A stretch of DNA of 64,000 bases from Nostoc edaphicum CCNP1411. Lineage in GTDB: Bacteria; Cyanobacteriota; Cyanobacteriia; Cyanobacteriales; Nostocaceae. Positions 27,469 through 36,708 of the stretch are shown piece after piece. The position numbers and the translations under genes are program-made. The stretch's first letter is position 1. Each line of letters begins with the position of its first letter. Below the pieces are notes generated by a model that was given only the letters and a program-made list of their open reading frames with translations, was not told the origin of the DNA and made no database searches. The stretch spans positions 5,169,001 through 5,233,000 of the forward strand of contig NZ_CP054698.1 in assembly GCF_014023275.1 (NCBI RefSeq). The letters are read 5' to 3'.

Positions 27469-29841
27469 ATGATAAGCCAAGGACTGAGAGCATCACCAGA
27501 AGGTATAAGGGCAGCAAAAACAGCTTTAACAGACAAAACTTGGAGTCAGCATAAATTAGCAACAGCTTTAGGAATTACACGTCAACCAGTTTCCAAATTT
27601 TTTGCAGGTGAGTCGGTTTCTCGCTCTTGTTTTGTCCAAATTTGTCAACAGCTAGGATTATCTTGGCAAAAAGTAGCTAGCTTACCTGAAGATGTCGCAT
27701 TTGATGCAACTCCTAAAGCGCAATTCAAAGGTGCTGACATCGATACATTGGTGCGGGAAGTGCGCCAAAAGCGCCAAGACAAAATTCAAGACCAGTGCAA
27801 TACCATGCAAATGTTGGACATTTCCCAGACTGTCCAACTGATGGATATTTACACCAATATTAATGTCTTAGAGAAGATAACTAGCCTGGAATGGCGAGAA
27901 ATTTCTGACCTGTTGAAAGACTTCAAATCTGAATCGAACTTTAATCAACTTGGAGGATATAAACGTCAGAGACGATTACCAGGCTTAGAGGCGGTATTGC
28001 AACACTCAAAACTAATAGTGCTGGGTAAACCAGGGTCAGGTAAAACCACATTTTTACAATATCTCGCAATTGAGTGTAACAAAGGCGAGTTTCAGCCAAA
28101 CCGCATCGCAACTTTTATTAGGCTGAAAGAATTTGCTGAAGATGCTAAAAGTGATAGCCAATTCAATATATTGAACTACATCAGCGAAGAATTTCTGAGT
28201 TGCGGTATTGAAAAAGAATCAACTAAAATTCTGCTGACTGAGGGCAAACTACTGATTTTGCTAGATGGATTAGATCAAGTACCAGCAGAAAAGGCAGATA
28301 AAGTCACAGTAGAAATTCGTAGATTTACCCAGAGTTTTTACAAAAATAAGTTTGTTATTAGCAGTCGGATTGCTGCCCAGAAATATAGATTTCAGGGATT
28401 TACTGAAGTTGAGGTGGCAGACTTTGACCAAGAGCAAGTGGAAGTTTTTGTCAAAAAATGGTTTGTTGCAGTTGCTCTTAATTCTAGAGAAGATGGGGAA
28501 GCCATAGGAAATTTATTTATTAATCAGCTACATCTACCAGAAAATCAGCATATCCGAGAATTAGCGGTCACTCCAATACTGTTGCATTGGATTTGCATAG
28601 TGTTCCAAATAAAAGATGGATTCACCTTAAATCCAGCCAAGTTATATGAGCAAGCGCTGAATATTTTAATGTTCAGATGGGATGAGATTAGAGATGTCAA
28701 ACGCGATCGCGTTGGTTGTAATTTGACTCCATTAAGTAAAAAAAAGCTCCTTTGTAAACTTGCATTTATAACTTTTGAGCAAGAAGATTACTTCTTTGAA
28801 AAGGAAAAAGTTTTGCAACTTATTGCTGACTATCTGGATACATTAGAAGGAATTAACTTAGAAGGAACTCAATTGCAGCTAGATCGAGAAGCAGTTTTGA
28901 AGGCAATTGAAGTACAAGATGGGTTATTAGTGCAAAGGGCACAAGAAATTTACTCTTTTTCTCATTTGACGCTCCAAAAGTATTTCACAGCTAGAAAAAT
29001 TGTTGAGATTTCCCAAGTCCAATCTTGGAACAGTCTGGTTAGTCACATGACCGAAAAGCACTGGCAAGAAGTATTTTTACTAACTGTTAGTATGTTGTCG
29101 AATTCTGATGAAATACTACAGATAATGAAACAAAAAATTGATTTATTAATGGCTAGCGACGAGAGATTACAATATTTTTTAACCTGGCTGCGTCAAAAAT
29201 CTAGTTCAATCTCTACTAATTACAAAGCAGCAGCCGTTCGTGCTTTTTACCTCGTTTGCGTTGAACAAAGCTCTTGCAATAGACCTCGCGCCTTTGTCTA
29301 TACTTCTGGTTATGATCTTGAGTACGCCCTTGTTGGTAACATAGCTTTTGACCCTGAGCTTGCTCTTGATGAGTTTCTGTTTAGTACTGTTGCCTGTGTT
29401 AGCGAACTTGATTTTGCTTTTAAGCATAGTCTCAACGATGCCCTTGATCATGTTCATGCCCTCGCCATTGCCTTTGATAAAGCTGTTGACCTTGTTATTG
29501 ATCCTAAATTGAAGCAAGTCTTACAAAAACTGAAGAAACAACTGCCACCCATAGACAGCAATCTAGATAAATTTAAGGATTGGTGGGAAGCTAAGGGTAA
29601 AATGTGGGGTGAACAATTAAGAAATATACTGATTAAATATCGCAATATTGGTTATTATTGGCAGTTTAATGAACAGCAAAAAGAATTACTTCAGCAATAT
29701 TACGATGTCAATAAGTTGCTGGTAGATTGTCTCAATAGCGCCGCTTATGTAAGTCCAAGAGTATGGCAGGAAATTGAGGAGACATTATTATTAGCGATCG
29801 CTGATATTGAAAGGGTACGCAATTTATATATTAATAGCTGA
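27469..29841 (+). CDS. HTH-NACHT NTPase, candidate defence or signalling protein
   Basis: This 790-residue STAND-type NTPase has an N-terminal helix-turn-helix (about 24-60: WSQHKLATALGITRQPVSKFF), a NACHT ATPase with Walker A GKPGSGKTT at 186-194 and Walker B LLILLDGLDQVP at about 261-272, sensor region FVISSRIAA, and winged-helix/helical parts to about 520 (FSHLTLQKYFTARKI). The C-terminal 240 residues are helical and rich in Ala, Asp and Leu (about 620-690), without recognised repeats such as LRR or WD40. Bacterial NACHT proteins include antiphage effectors, and this domain plan is frequent in cyanobacteria. The trigger and output here are unknown. The gene stands alone. Confidence 0.85.
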   Translation: MISQGLRASPEGIRAAKTALTDKTWSQHKLATALGITRQPVSKFFAGESVSRSCFVQICQQLGLSWQKVASLPEDVAFDATPKAQFKGADIDTLVREVRQKRQDKIQDQCNTMQMLDISQTVQLMDIYTNINVLEKITSLEWREISDLLKDFKSESNFNQLGGYKRQRRLPGLEAVLQHSKLIVLGKPGSGKTTFLQYLAIECNKGEFQPNRIATFIRLKEFAEDAKSDSQFNILNYISEEFLSCGIEKESTKILLTEGKLLILLDGLDQVPAEKADKVTVEIRRFTQSFYKNKFVISSRIAAQKYRFQGFTEVEVADFDQEQVEVFVKKWFVAVALNSREDGEAIGNLFINQLHLPENQHIRELAVTPILLHWICIVFQIKDGFTLNPAKLYEQALNILMFRWDEIRDVKRDRVGCNLTPLSKKKLLCKLAFITFEQEDYFFEKEKVLQLIADYLDTLEGINLEGTQLQLDREAVLKAIEVQDGLLVQRAQEIYSFSHLTLQKYFTARKIVEISQVQSWNSLVSHMTEKHWQEVFLLTVSMLSNSDEILQIMKQKIDLLMASDERLQYFLTWLRQKSSSISTNYKAAAVRAFYLVCVEQSSCNRPRAFVYTSGYDLEYALVGNIAFDPELALDEFLFSTVACVSELDFAFKHSLNDALDHVHALAIAFDKAVDLVIDPKLKQVLQKLKKQLPPIDSNLDKFKDWWEAKGKMWGEQLRNILIKYRNIGYYWQFNEQQKELLQQYYDVNKLLVDCLNSAAYVSPRVWQEIEETLLLAIADIERVRNLYINS

Positions 29842-30337
29842 TTTTTTACTTTTAAATTAATAATTTCTCTGATTTTTTAAGAATTTAGTAAAATTAAGAT
29901 TGTCTAAATTACTACAACATCAGAAACAGAAAATTTAAATCTATTTAATTAGATTAATATAAAACAGAATTCAGAATTCAGAATTCAGAATAATCTACCT
30001 ATAAAGAGATAGAGTTTTAAGGCGGGAATATTTTAATTTTTTCGCTTGACTTCGGGCGTTAGCATAGCGGGACGAAGTACGGTTTTAACCAATATTCGTC
30101 ACCCAATCGTACAGAATTAATACTGAATTCTGACTCCTTAATTCTGAATTATTTTTAGAAAATCTTGTATTCCCATAGTCTTAAATGGTTGTATTTGCAA
30201 TTGATTAATTGGTAGAAATTATTGAAATTACCCAGTCTATCTGAGGAGAGATTTCGAGGATATTCATACCAGCGAAAGAGCAATTAAATATATTGAGTTA
30301 GTTAAATTGCTATTAATATCGTCAGCAAGGAGCAGTT
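29842..30337. other. 500-bp spacer with dispersed repeat copy B
   Basis: No gene seen. It holds the inverted copy of the GAATTC-ended repeat (29963-30152) and the promoter region of the rhodanese-like gene, which has AAGGAG before its ATG. Confidence 0.5.
29963..30152 (-). repeat. Dispersed repeat with GAATTC-rich ends, copy B
   Basis: Starts with three CAGAATT units and ends CTGAATTCTGAC..AATTCTGAATTA. On the minus strand its blocks match copy A (15299-15460) in order. The middle is about 30 bases longer, containing GCTATGCTAACGCCCGAAGTC, shown in outline. Confidence 0.75.
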
Positions 30338-30994
30338 ATGGCAAATAATTTAGTAGGCGGGATCATTCCCCCACAGCCACCAATAGAAGCACAATCTGAT
30401 GCTCATGTCTTGAAGTCTCGCTTGGAATGGGGCGAACCAGCTTTTACAATTTTGGATGTGCGCGATCGCAACACCTTCAACCAAGGTCATATTATGGGAG
30501 CGATGCCCATGCCAGTAGATGAATTGGTAGAACGTGCAGTACCTTCTTTGGATAAAAGCCGTGATATTTACGTTTACGGTGCAAATGAAGAAGAAACTGC
30601 TCAAGCCGCGCAGCAACTGCGTTCTAATGGATTTGAGCATGTCTCCCAACTCAAAGGTGGTCTTGGCGCATGGAAGGCGATTGGTGGCCCAACAGAAGGT
30701 ATTATTGAATCAAAAACTCCCCCAGGCGCAGATGACTACAATGTTGTAGCTCGGCTACAAAATCACCAAGAAAATCTGCAAAAGGGAGGTACTAGCGCTA
30801 CGGAAGCCATTAAGAAGGGAGCTAGTAACCTCAAAGAAGGCATTCAAGAGGGAGCAAGTAACCTCAAAGAAGGCATTCAAGAAGGAGCTAGTAATCTCAA
30901 AGAAGGCATTCAAGAAGGAGCTAGTAATCTCAAAGAAGGTGTTAGTGAATCTAAAACTCCTAGAGACACTAATGATTCCAACGTTGGATCTTAG
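30338..30994 (+). CDS. Rhodanese-fold protein without catalytic Cys, with 11-residue repeats
   Basis: This 218-residue protein has a rhodanese domain (about 18-120: FTILDVRDRNTFNQGHIMGAMPMPVDEL in outline, ending LKGGLGAWKAIGGPTEG). The active-site loop reads YVYGANEEE, and the whole protein has no cysteine, so it cannot be a classical sulfurtransferase. The C-terminal part (about 155-205) is four near-identical 11-residue units SNLKEGIQEGA, mirrored as 33-bp DNA repeats. Such repeats form amphipathic helices as in LEA-like or lipid-binding proteins. AAGGAG lies before the ATG. It may bind membranes or act as a stress protectant; this is inference. Confidence 0.85.
   Translation: MANNLVGGIIPPQPPIEAQSDAHVLKSRLEWGEPAFTILDVRDRNTFNQGHIMGAMPMPVDELVERAVPSLDKSRDIYVYGANEEETAQAAQQLRSNGFEHVSQLKGGLGAWKAIGGPTEGIIESKTPPGADDYNVVARLQNHQENLQKGGTSATEAIKKGASNLKEGIQEGASNLKEGIQEGASNLKEGIQEGASNLKEGVSESKTPRDTNDSNVGS
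30806..30945 (+). repeat. 33-bp tandem repeat inside the rhodanese-like gene
   Basis: About four copies of a 33-base unit with AGTAACCTCAAAGAAGGC and ATTCAAGAAGGAGCT as conserved parts encode the 11-residue protein repeats. Copies differ by a few silent bases, and copy number could vary between strains. Confidence 0.85.
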
Positions 30995-31037
30995 GTAAAA
31001 ATCACTTGAGTAAGTGGGCGTGAATAATTAAAGTTTT

Positions 31038-31090
31038 GTAGTAAGGACTTTAGTGCTTAGAAATAAAATAAGGACTAAAGTCTTTACTAC
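31038..31090. repeat. Short inverted-repeat element, GTAGTAAGGACTTTAGT family
   Basis: The 17-base ends at 31038-31054 and 31074-31090 are inverted copies with one mismatch. The left end is identical to 1038-1054. Located behind the rhodanese-like gene, it could serve as its terminator. Confidence 0.75.
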
Positions 31091-31186
31091 GAGCTTGCTT
31101 ACCTGTCAATTTAAACTTGACAGTTCAGTAGTCTGAAACGACGAGCAGTCAAAATTTATTGTCCCTACTCCTCATTGCCCATTTCA

Positions 31187-31816
31187 TCAGTGTTCAAACA
31201 AATCCTTAAATTGCAACAAATCTAAGGAAACTATAGTTGGTAGAAATTGAAAACATTCTTGAGCAATTTCCCAACGTTCTTCTCGTTTGAGCATTTCTAT
31301 TAGCTTCTGCTGCACACTAATTAAGTAGCGCACATCATTGGCAGCATAACTTAGTTGAGCTTCAGATAAACTAGCGGCGTTACCCCAATCAGAACTTTGA
31401 GAGCTTTTATCCAGTTCCACTTGTTCTAATTCTTGCACCACATCTTTGAGTCCGTGGCGATTTGTATAAGTACGGGCTAACTTGCTGGCAATTTTGGTGC
31501 AAAAAACCGGCCCAACCTGAATCCCCAGATTGGCTCGCAAAGTGGCAAGGTCAAAACGAGCAAAGTGAAATACTTTTACGACATTCGCCGCTTCTAAGAG
31601 TTTTTTTAAGTTTGGAGCGTCTGCTTGTCCTTTGGCTATGCGGATTGCAGTCACTTTCCCCTCAAGGTTACACAGTTGGACGAGACACAAGCGATCGCGC
31701 AACGGCAATAATCCCATCGTTTCTGTATCAACTGCGATCGCCGTCGATTCTAAATACTGTTCAAGGGCTGCGTCACTAAGGTCGCGATCGCTCACCTGAA
31801 AATCTGGTAATGTCAT
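31187..31816 (-). CDS. RNase D-like 3'-5' exonuclease
   Basis: This 209-residue single-domain DEDDy exonuclease contains ExoI AVDTETMGL, ExoII HFARFDLATL and ExoIII YAANDVRYL, with the Tyr of the DEDDy class. The C-terminal HRDC domain of full RNase D is missing, as in many cyanobacterial members. It probably trims structured RNA 3' ends. I chose ATG 31816 (MTLPDFQV); the frame extends to 31846. Confidence 0.9.
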   Translation of the reverse strand: MTLPDFQVSDRDLSDAALEQYLESTAIAVDTETMGLLPLRDRLCLVQLCNLEGKVTAIRIAKGQADAPNLKKLLEAANVVKVFHFARFDLATLRANLGIQVGPVFCTKIASKLARTYTNRHGLKDVVQELEQVELDKSSQSSDWGNAASLSEAQLSYAANDVRYLISVQQKLIEMLKREERWEIAQECFQFLPTIVSLDLLQFKDLFEH

Positions 31817-31905
31817 GAATTGTCCAAAAATAATAGCAGTGTCCAACAGACAAAAGTATTGTCAGACAATACATTATTATTGTGCAAACAAATTAAAAAT
31901 TAAAT

Positions 31906-32454
31906 CTACCTAGCCCGAAAGAAAAGTTGTGTAAGGTAGACTTCGCCTTGATTATTAGTAGCAACGCCAATTCCAGTAAGGTTGTAATTTCCTTTAAGAT
32001 TCTTTAGGTGTCCGGGGCTGTTGATCCAACCAGTAACAGCTTCCTCCACGGGGTTGCTATATCCCCGATTGAAAGCAACATTTTCCGCCGCACTGTTGTA
32101 GCGAAGAGTGATAGCTTTGACTCGCCCTTCAAACCCCTGATGGCTAAATGGGGTTTTACCTTTAGCCATATTTTGACTATGAATTCTTGCCTGTCGAGTG
32201 ATACTAGCATTTAGGGTCAACTTTGGCAGTCCTTTAGAAGCCCGATATCGATTAATTTGCTCAAATACTGATTTTTCTAGCTCCGTAGTTTTAAAAGTAG
32301 GAGTCGATATTGCAACCTGACTGGAAAAAAGCGACAACAGCTTATTACGGGTGGATGTATTTGTAGAAGGATGATTTGGTATCGGAACAGTCGTTAATCC
32401 ACTAGCAAGGACAAGCGCACTTAAAGCGATGCCAAAAGCAGTTTGTCGGAACAT
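31906..32454 (-). CDS. CAP-domain (SCP/PR-1) secreted protein, copy 1
   Basis: This 182-residue exported protein has a signal peptide (MFRQTAFGIALSALVLASGL) and a CAP domain: ELEKSVFEQINRYRASKGLPKL, ARIHSQNMAKG, FSHQGFEGR, AENVAFNRGYSNP and GWINSPGHLKNL. These match the CAP signature histidines and glutamates. Bacterial CAP proteins are secreted and of mostly unknown role. A paralogue lies 335 bp upstream in the same direction. Confidence 0.9.
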   Translation of the reverse strand: MFRQTAFGIALSALVLASGLTTVPIPNHPSTNTSTRNKLLSLFSSQVAISTPTFKTTELEKSVFEQINRYRASKGLPKLTLNASITRQARIHSQNMAKGKTPFSHQGFEGRVKAITLRYNSAAENVAFNRGYSNPVEEAVTGWINSPGHLKNLKGNYNLTGIGVATNNQGEVYLTQLFFRAR

Positions 32455-32788
32455 GGAGAATTGCGTAATGTGTAGAGATATAAGACTTATACTCTACCTC
32501 ATTGTTCCGACGATATATACCACGATACTATTAAGGATTGATGAATTTCGGCAATTTGGCTATATCCTTTACGAGGAACACAAATAATCATTTCTAATTG
32601 TCAATACTTCAATAGGTCAACTTCATGAAAACCATGCTTACTTTTGCTGAGAATTTCAGATTTTCATGCATTACTAAAAAAATAATGTAGTATTCAATAG
32701 ACAAATGTCATTGAAGCTACATTACTCAATATTTAACAAAAGATTAGCTAACAAGGAAAAAACCGAAATTTTGCTACACTTTTGGGAT
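32455..32788. other. Spacer between the two CAP genes
   Basis: AT-rich. A plus-strand frame at 32705-32902 overlaps the second CAP gene and has no family features. No regulatory site recognised. Confidence 0.4.
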
Positions 32789-33325
32789 CTATCTTGGTGT
32801 CATAAATATTTGTGTGAAGTAAACTTTGCCTGTACTTGTGACAGCAACACCAATCCCCGTCAAGGTATAATTCTGATTTCTGATATTGGCAAGATGCCCT
32901 GAACTTTTGAGCCAACCTTGTACAGCTTTCGTAGCAGGATCAGGATATCCCTGGTTGTAAGCGACATTTTCACCAGCTGCCCTGTAAGGAATACCGGTTG
33001 CTACAACACGCTGTGAAAATCCAGTATGTCCAAAGCCAACTTTACCGTTAGCCATGTTCTGACTGTGAATCCTGGCTTGATTGTCGATCTTAGGATTACG
33101 AGTCAGCGCTAGTCGCCCTTGGGAAACTCTGTAGCTATTAATTTGGTTGAAAACTGACTGTTCTATCGCGGCAGTGTCATAGCTCAATGCTGCAATTTTA
33201 ACAGTATTATTTGATAGTTGTGAAGATAGCGGCGTAAAAGTTTGATTTGTTACAGGAGTAGCGATCGCCCCACTACTAAGAGCAATAGTGCCTAAAGCAA
33301 CGGCGTAGATTGTTGTTTTAATCAT
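32789..33325 (-). CDS. CAP-domain (SCP/PR-1) secreted protein, copy 2
   Basis: This 178-residue exported protein has a signal peptide (MIKTTIYAVALGTIALSSGAIA) and a CAP domain with AIEQSVFNQINSYRVSQGRLAL, ARIHSQNMANG, FGHTGFSQR, GENVAYNQGYPDP and GWLKSSGHLANI. It is clearly paralogous to the gene at 31906-32454. I chose ATG 33325 because it starts the signal peptide; the frame extends to 33370. The pair arose by tandem duplication and divergence. Confidence 0.9.
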   Translation of the reverse strand: MIKTTIYAVALGTIALSSGAIATPVTNQTFTPLSSQLSNNTVKIAALSYDTAAIEQSVFNQINSYRVSQGRLALTRNPKIDNQARIHSQNMANGKVGFGHTGFSQRVVATGIPYRAAGENVAYNQGYPDPATKAVQGWLKSSGHLANIRNQNYTLTGIGVAVTSTGKVYFTQIFMTPR

Positions 33326-33557
33326 TTGCTGAAAGTAAAGTTCCAGACAATCTAACCAAACTACTGCCAATGTGACAAATTGCTTATAGGTCTATATACT
33401 CCTGTTTATACCGTTTTTTGTTCAAAAGTTACCAAAAAACGGTTACATTCGCGACTTTACGAAAACTTTGTAATGTTCATGAAAAATTTACATCTATCAC
33501 TAGTAGTATTTTTTCTGTACAAATGGCATAACTTTCTCCACTAAAACCTCTGAGTGC

Positions 33558-33845
33558 CTAGCTTTGGTTGAGGGTTTCTAACTCTTCCTGTACCACACGC
33601 AACACCCGCGCAATATATTCTGCACGCCACTGTTCCCGTTCCTTAGTTACTTTGGCATCCGGCTCGTAAGCTTCAATCTCAGTAGCCGATAAAATACCTT
33701 TAACCTCTAGCAACCGTTCAATGGTGTCTAGCCGCTCATGCAGCACGGATACCTCGCCAGTTAAAGCCATGACGATCGCTAACAATTTATCAGTTTGCGG
33801 ATTTTCTAGATAAACAGGCCGTTTACCCTTGGCTATTTTTGTCAT
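33558..33845 (-). CDS. Conserved-looking hypothetical protein with coiled coil
   Basis: From ATG 33845 the frame gives 95 residues, MTKIAKGKRPVYLENPQTDKL in outline, followed by heptad-like helices (LLAIVMALTGEVSVLHERLDTIERLLEVKG) and an acidic/basic tail ending VVQEELETLNQS. Soluble, probably oligomeric. I do not recognise the family. It follows the methyltransferase gene in the same direction with a 137-bp gap. Confidence 0.65.
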   Translation of the reverse strand: MTKIAKGKRPVYLENPQTDKLLAIVMALTGEVSVLHERLDTIERLLEVKGILSATEIEAYEPDAKVTKEREQWRAEYIARVLRVVQEELETLNQS

Positions 33846-33918
33846 CCTAATACCAATTCTCCAAAAATCAGACCACACATAGAAAAGAAGGAAACTCAGA
33901 GAAAATCTGACTTCCTCA

Positions 33919-33981
33919 ATTACGAATTACGTTAGCGACGTAGGAGCGTCATTACGAATTACGAATTACGAATTACGAATT
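33919..33981. repeat. CGAATTA heptamer repeats
   Basis: Exact ATTACGA heptamers repeat five to six times, interrupted by GTTAGCGACGTAGGAGCGTC. They lie between the hypothetical gene and the methyltransferase gene. Confidence 0.65.
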
Positions 33982-33982
33982 C

Positions 33983-35122
33983 TTACTTAGTTGCAGCAAC
34001 TACAAACCAAGTGCCTTGGCTGCCTGAGTTACTTACTTTTGCCTTCCATGCCCCATTAGGGACAAATTTCTCAAATACTTTATCTGCTGCAAAACCAGCC
34101 TCAGTAGCTAGCGGCACTAAATCTAAATCGCGTACAGCACTCCAAAAGGGTTCGTTGTTGTTAGCGGTTTCCCAATCATAAATAAACTGTGTATAAATAT
34201 CCATGTGACGATATAGGGGTGCTTCCACATGGATCATCATGCCGCCAGGAGCCAGTAGACGATAAGATTCTTGCATAACTTTACGCACAGATGGCGGGGG
34301 AATTTCATGCAGCAAAATGTGAGAAACCACTAAGTCAAATGATTCATCCGGAAAGTTAGTATGTTCGGCATTTTGTTGAGAGAAGTGTACCCGTTTTCCC
34401 AAGGCTTCGGCTCTTGCATGAGCGTAACGCAACATAGATGCGCCTACATCTATGGCATGGACTTCTGCATCTGGAAAACCATCTGTGTATGGTAATGTGC
34501 TATTGCCAACAGAACATCCCATATCGAGAATTTTTCGGGGTCGAAAGTCTGGATACTCTGGTAGGAGGTAGTTCTGGACTATAGATAGCCCCATATCATC
34601 GTTGAGCGGCCCCAACCAACCTAAACCATAAACGTAAGCGCCGCGATCGTAGGTTGCACCGGCAGCGACATCATCATCTGTGAATTCACTGTGATATCCT
34701 CCGGGCATACAGTGAATGTCTACAGCTTTTTGATGAGTAGGTATTTGAAAATTTGGGTCGAGGGTTAAAGTACCGAGTTCATTACCCTTGTCTTTGGAAC
34801 GCTCGATTAACTCTGGTAGCTGTCTGTCAACATTGGCATTTACAGCATCCCATAACATTTCCTGGTTGATGCGCTTAAGGGCACTAGTCCAGCGATAGTA
34901 GGGTTCGTGCTGCATTACTTCCCGAATTTCATAACGATTCTGGGGAGGACGCTGATGCTCTTGTTCAAACTTCGGCTTGCCTAGTTTTTCATAAATTACT
35001 TTATTACCAGGAGAGATATTCCTGAAAATGTGCATTTTCAGACTTTGCACAAAGTTTTGGCGTGCCAACTCGTCGTGAGTAGGTTGCGGTAGCATCGCGT
35101 GTTGGAATTGTTGATCCATCAT
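33983..35122 (-). CDS. Class I SAM-dependent methyltransferase
   Basis: This 379-residue protein has a unique N-terminal 190 residues (FRNISPGNKVIYEKLGKPKFEQ) and a Rossmann methyltransferase core: motif I KILDMGCSVGNSTLPY (about 205), acidic loop VHAIDVGASMLRYA, motif II SFDLVVSHILLHEIPP and LLAPGGMMIHVEAPLY. The substrate cannot be told; the HEIPPP segment resembles small-molecule or ubiquinone-type enzymes. trpB lies 28 bp upstream in the same direction, so the two may be co-transcribed. Confidence 0.85.
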   Translation of the reverse strand: MMDQQFQHAMLPQPTHDELARQNFVQSLKMHIFRNISPGNKVIYEKLGKPKFEQEHQRPPQNRYEIREVMQHEPYYRWTSALKRINQEMLWDAVNANVDRQLPELIERSKDKGNELGTLTLDPNFQIPTHQKAVDIHCMPGGYHSEFTDDDVAAGATYDRGAYVYGLGWLGPLNDDMGLSIVQNYLLPEYPDFRPRKILDMGCSVGNSTLPYTDGFPDAEVHAIDVGASMLRYAHARAEALGKRVHFSQQNAEHTNFPDESFDLVVSHILLHEIPPPSVRKVMQESYRLLAPGGMMIHVEAPLYRHMDIYTQFIYDWETANNNEPFWSAVRDLDLVPLATEAGFAADKVFEKFVPNGAWKAKVSNSGSQGTWFVVAATK

Positions 35123-35150
35123 TGCTTCCTCCCAAGAATTTTAAGTATAT

Positions 35151-36386
35151 TTACGCGGGATTTAATAACTTGGCTACTGTTTGTACATCCTTATCACCGC
35201 GTCCAGAGCAGTTAATTACAATCCGAGGACTGTCGGTTAATTGAGGACAGAGGGTTTCGAGGTAGGCGATCGCATGGGCTGTTTCCAATGCTGGGATAAT
35301 TCCCTCCAATTTCGATAATCGCTGGAATGCTGCCAAAGCCTCTGCATCCGTCACACTATAGTATTCAGCGCGACCAGTATCCTTTAAATAGCTATGTTCT
35401 GGGCCCACACCGGGATAATCTAAACCTGCACTAATTGAGTGTGCCTCAATGATTTGCCCATCTTCATCTTGCAGCAGGTAGCTCATTGCTCCGTGTAATA
35501 CACCAACTCGTCCTTTTGTCAAGGTTGCAGCGTGTTTTTCAGTATTAACACCTTCCCCGGCTGCTTCAACCCCAATGAACCGTATAGAAGACTCATTCAT
35601 AAACTCGTAGAATAGTCCCATAGCATTGGAACCACCACCCACACAAGCCAAGAGAATATCAGGCAATACACCCCATTTTTCCATTGCTTGGGCGCGAGTT
35701 TCTTGGCCGATTACTGCATGGAAATCACGTACCATCATCGGGTAAGGATGGGGCCCTGCTACCGAGCCGAGAATGTAGTGAGTGGTTTCCACATTTGTCA
35801 CCCAATCGCGGATTGCTTCAGAAGTGGCATCTTTCAGGGTTCCAGTCCCCGCTTCCACCGGGCGCACTTCTGCTCCCATCAGCCGCATTCTGAAGACATT
35901 TAAAGATTGGCGTTCCATATCATGAACGCCCATGTAAATTACGCATTCCAGCCCAAAACGAGCGCAAACTGTAGCTGTGGCAACTCCGTGTTGTCCAGCG
36001 CCCGTTTCGGCAATAATCCTTTGCTTACCCATGCGTTTCGCCAACAATACCTGACCAAGGGCATTATTGATTTTGTGAGCGCCAGTATGATTTAAATCTT
36101 CGCGTTTTAAGTAAATTTGTGGGCCCGTGCGATCGGGTCTGGCATAATGAGCAGTCAAGCGTTCAGCAAAATACAATGGTGTTGCACGTCCCACATAGTC
36201 CCGTAATAACTGCTGTAGTTCTGCTTGAAAACCAGGGTCATTGCGGTATTGCTGATAAGCTGTTTCTAATTCAGCAAGGGCAGGCATGAGCGTTTCAGGT
36301 ACATATTTACCGCCAAAGCGCCCAAAGCGACCTAGCATATCGGGAACTTGAGCAGTTGAACTTGGAGATAGGGGAGTGGTAGTCAC
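35151..36386 (-). CDS. trpB: Tryptophan synthase beta subunit
   Basis: This 411-residue PLP enzyme joins indole and serine to make tryptophan. It has [19 protein letters not shown] near the start, the PLP lysine in [19 protein letters not shown] (about residue 105), [10 protein letters not shown] and the phosphate loop [10 protein letters not shown]. The C-terminal [13 protein letters not shown] is normal. trpA is not adjacent; trpC is separate at 39209. The methyltransferase gene follows closely. Confidence 0.97.
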   Translation of the reverse strand: MTTTPLSPSSTAQVPDMLGRFGRFGGKYVPETLMPALAELETAYQQYRNDPGFQAELQQLLRDYVGRATPLYFAERLTAHYARPDRTGPQIYLKREDLNHTGAHKINNALGQVLLAKRMGKQRIIAETGAGQHGVATATVCARFGLECVIYMGVHDMERQSLNVFRMRLMGAEVRPVEAGTGTLKDATSEAIRDWVTNVETTHYILGSVAGPHPYPMMVRDFHAVIGQETRAQAMEKWGVLPDILLACVGGGSNAMGLFYEFMNESSIRFIGVEAAGEGVNTEKHAATLTKGRVGVLHGAMSYLLQDEDGQIIEAHSISAGLDYPGVGPEHSYLKDTGRAEYYSVTDAEALAAFQRLSKLEGIIPALETAHAIAYLETLCPQLTDSPRIVINCSGRGDKDVQTVAKLLNPA

Positions 36387-36439
36387 AGGCTGTTTTTGAT
36401 GACGGGAATGACTTAATTATTATAGAAAGTCTGGGGTAT

Positions 36440-36602
36440 ATCTGGGGATTGGGGATTGGGAAGCAGGGGAAGAAGCAAGGGAGCAGGGAGCAGGGAGCAG
36501 GGAGAAAGGGAGAAAAGTTTTCCCCTCTTCCACCCGCACCCCGCCCCTCTGCCTCTTTTCAATGCCCCATGCCCAATGCCCCATGCCCAATGCCCAATGC
36601 CC
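36440..36602. repeat. GGGAGCA and ATGCCCA heptamer repeats
   Basis: Tandem AGCAGGG units (about 36463-36515) are followed after a CCCTCTTCCACCCGC stretch by CCAATGC/CCATGCC units (about 36562-36602). The two halves are largely complementary and could fold. The spurious overlapping frames here come from the repeat periodicity. Confidence 0.7.
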
Positions 36603-36708
36603 AATCCCTTGCAATGGATTTGTGATGTTAGCCTAGAAATTGATATCCCCGCAGAATGGTTGCGTAGAAGTTTCCACTGCCTTTGAAATTTTTCTTAACA
36701 TTCATTTT

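Noticed and set aside
36413..36686. Three overlapping frames on both strands
   Set aside because: They result from heptamer repeats whose 7-base period leaves all frames open.
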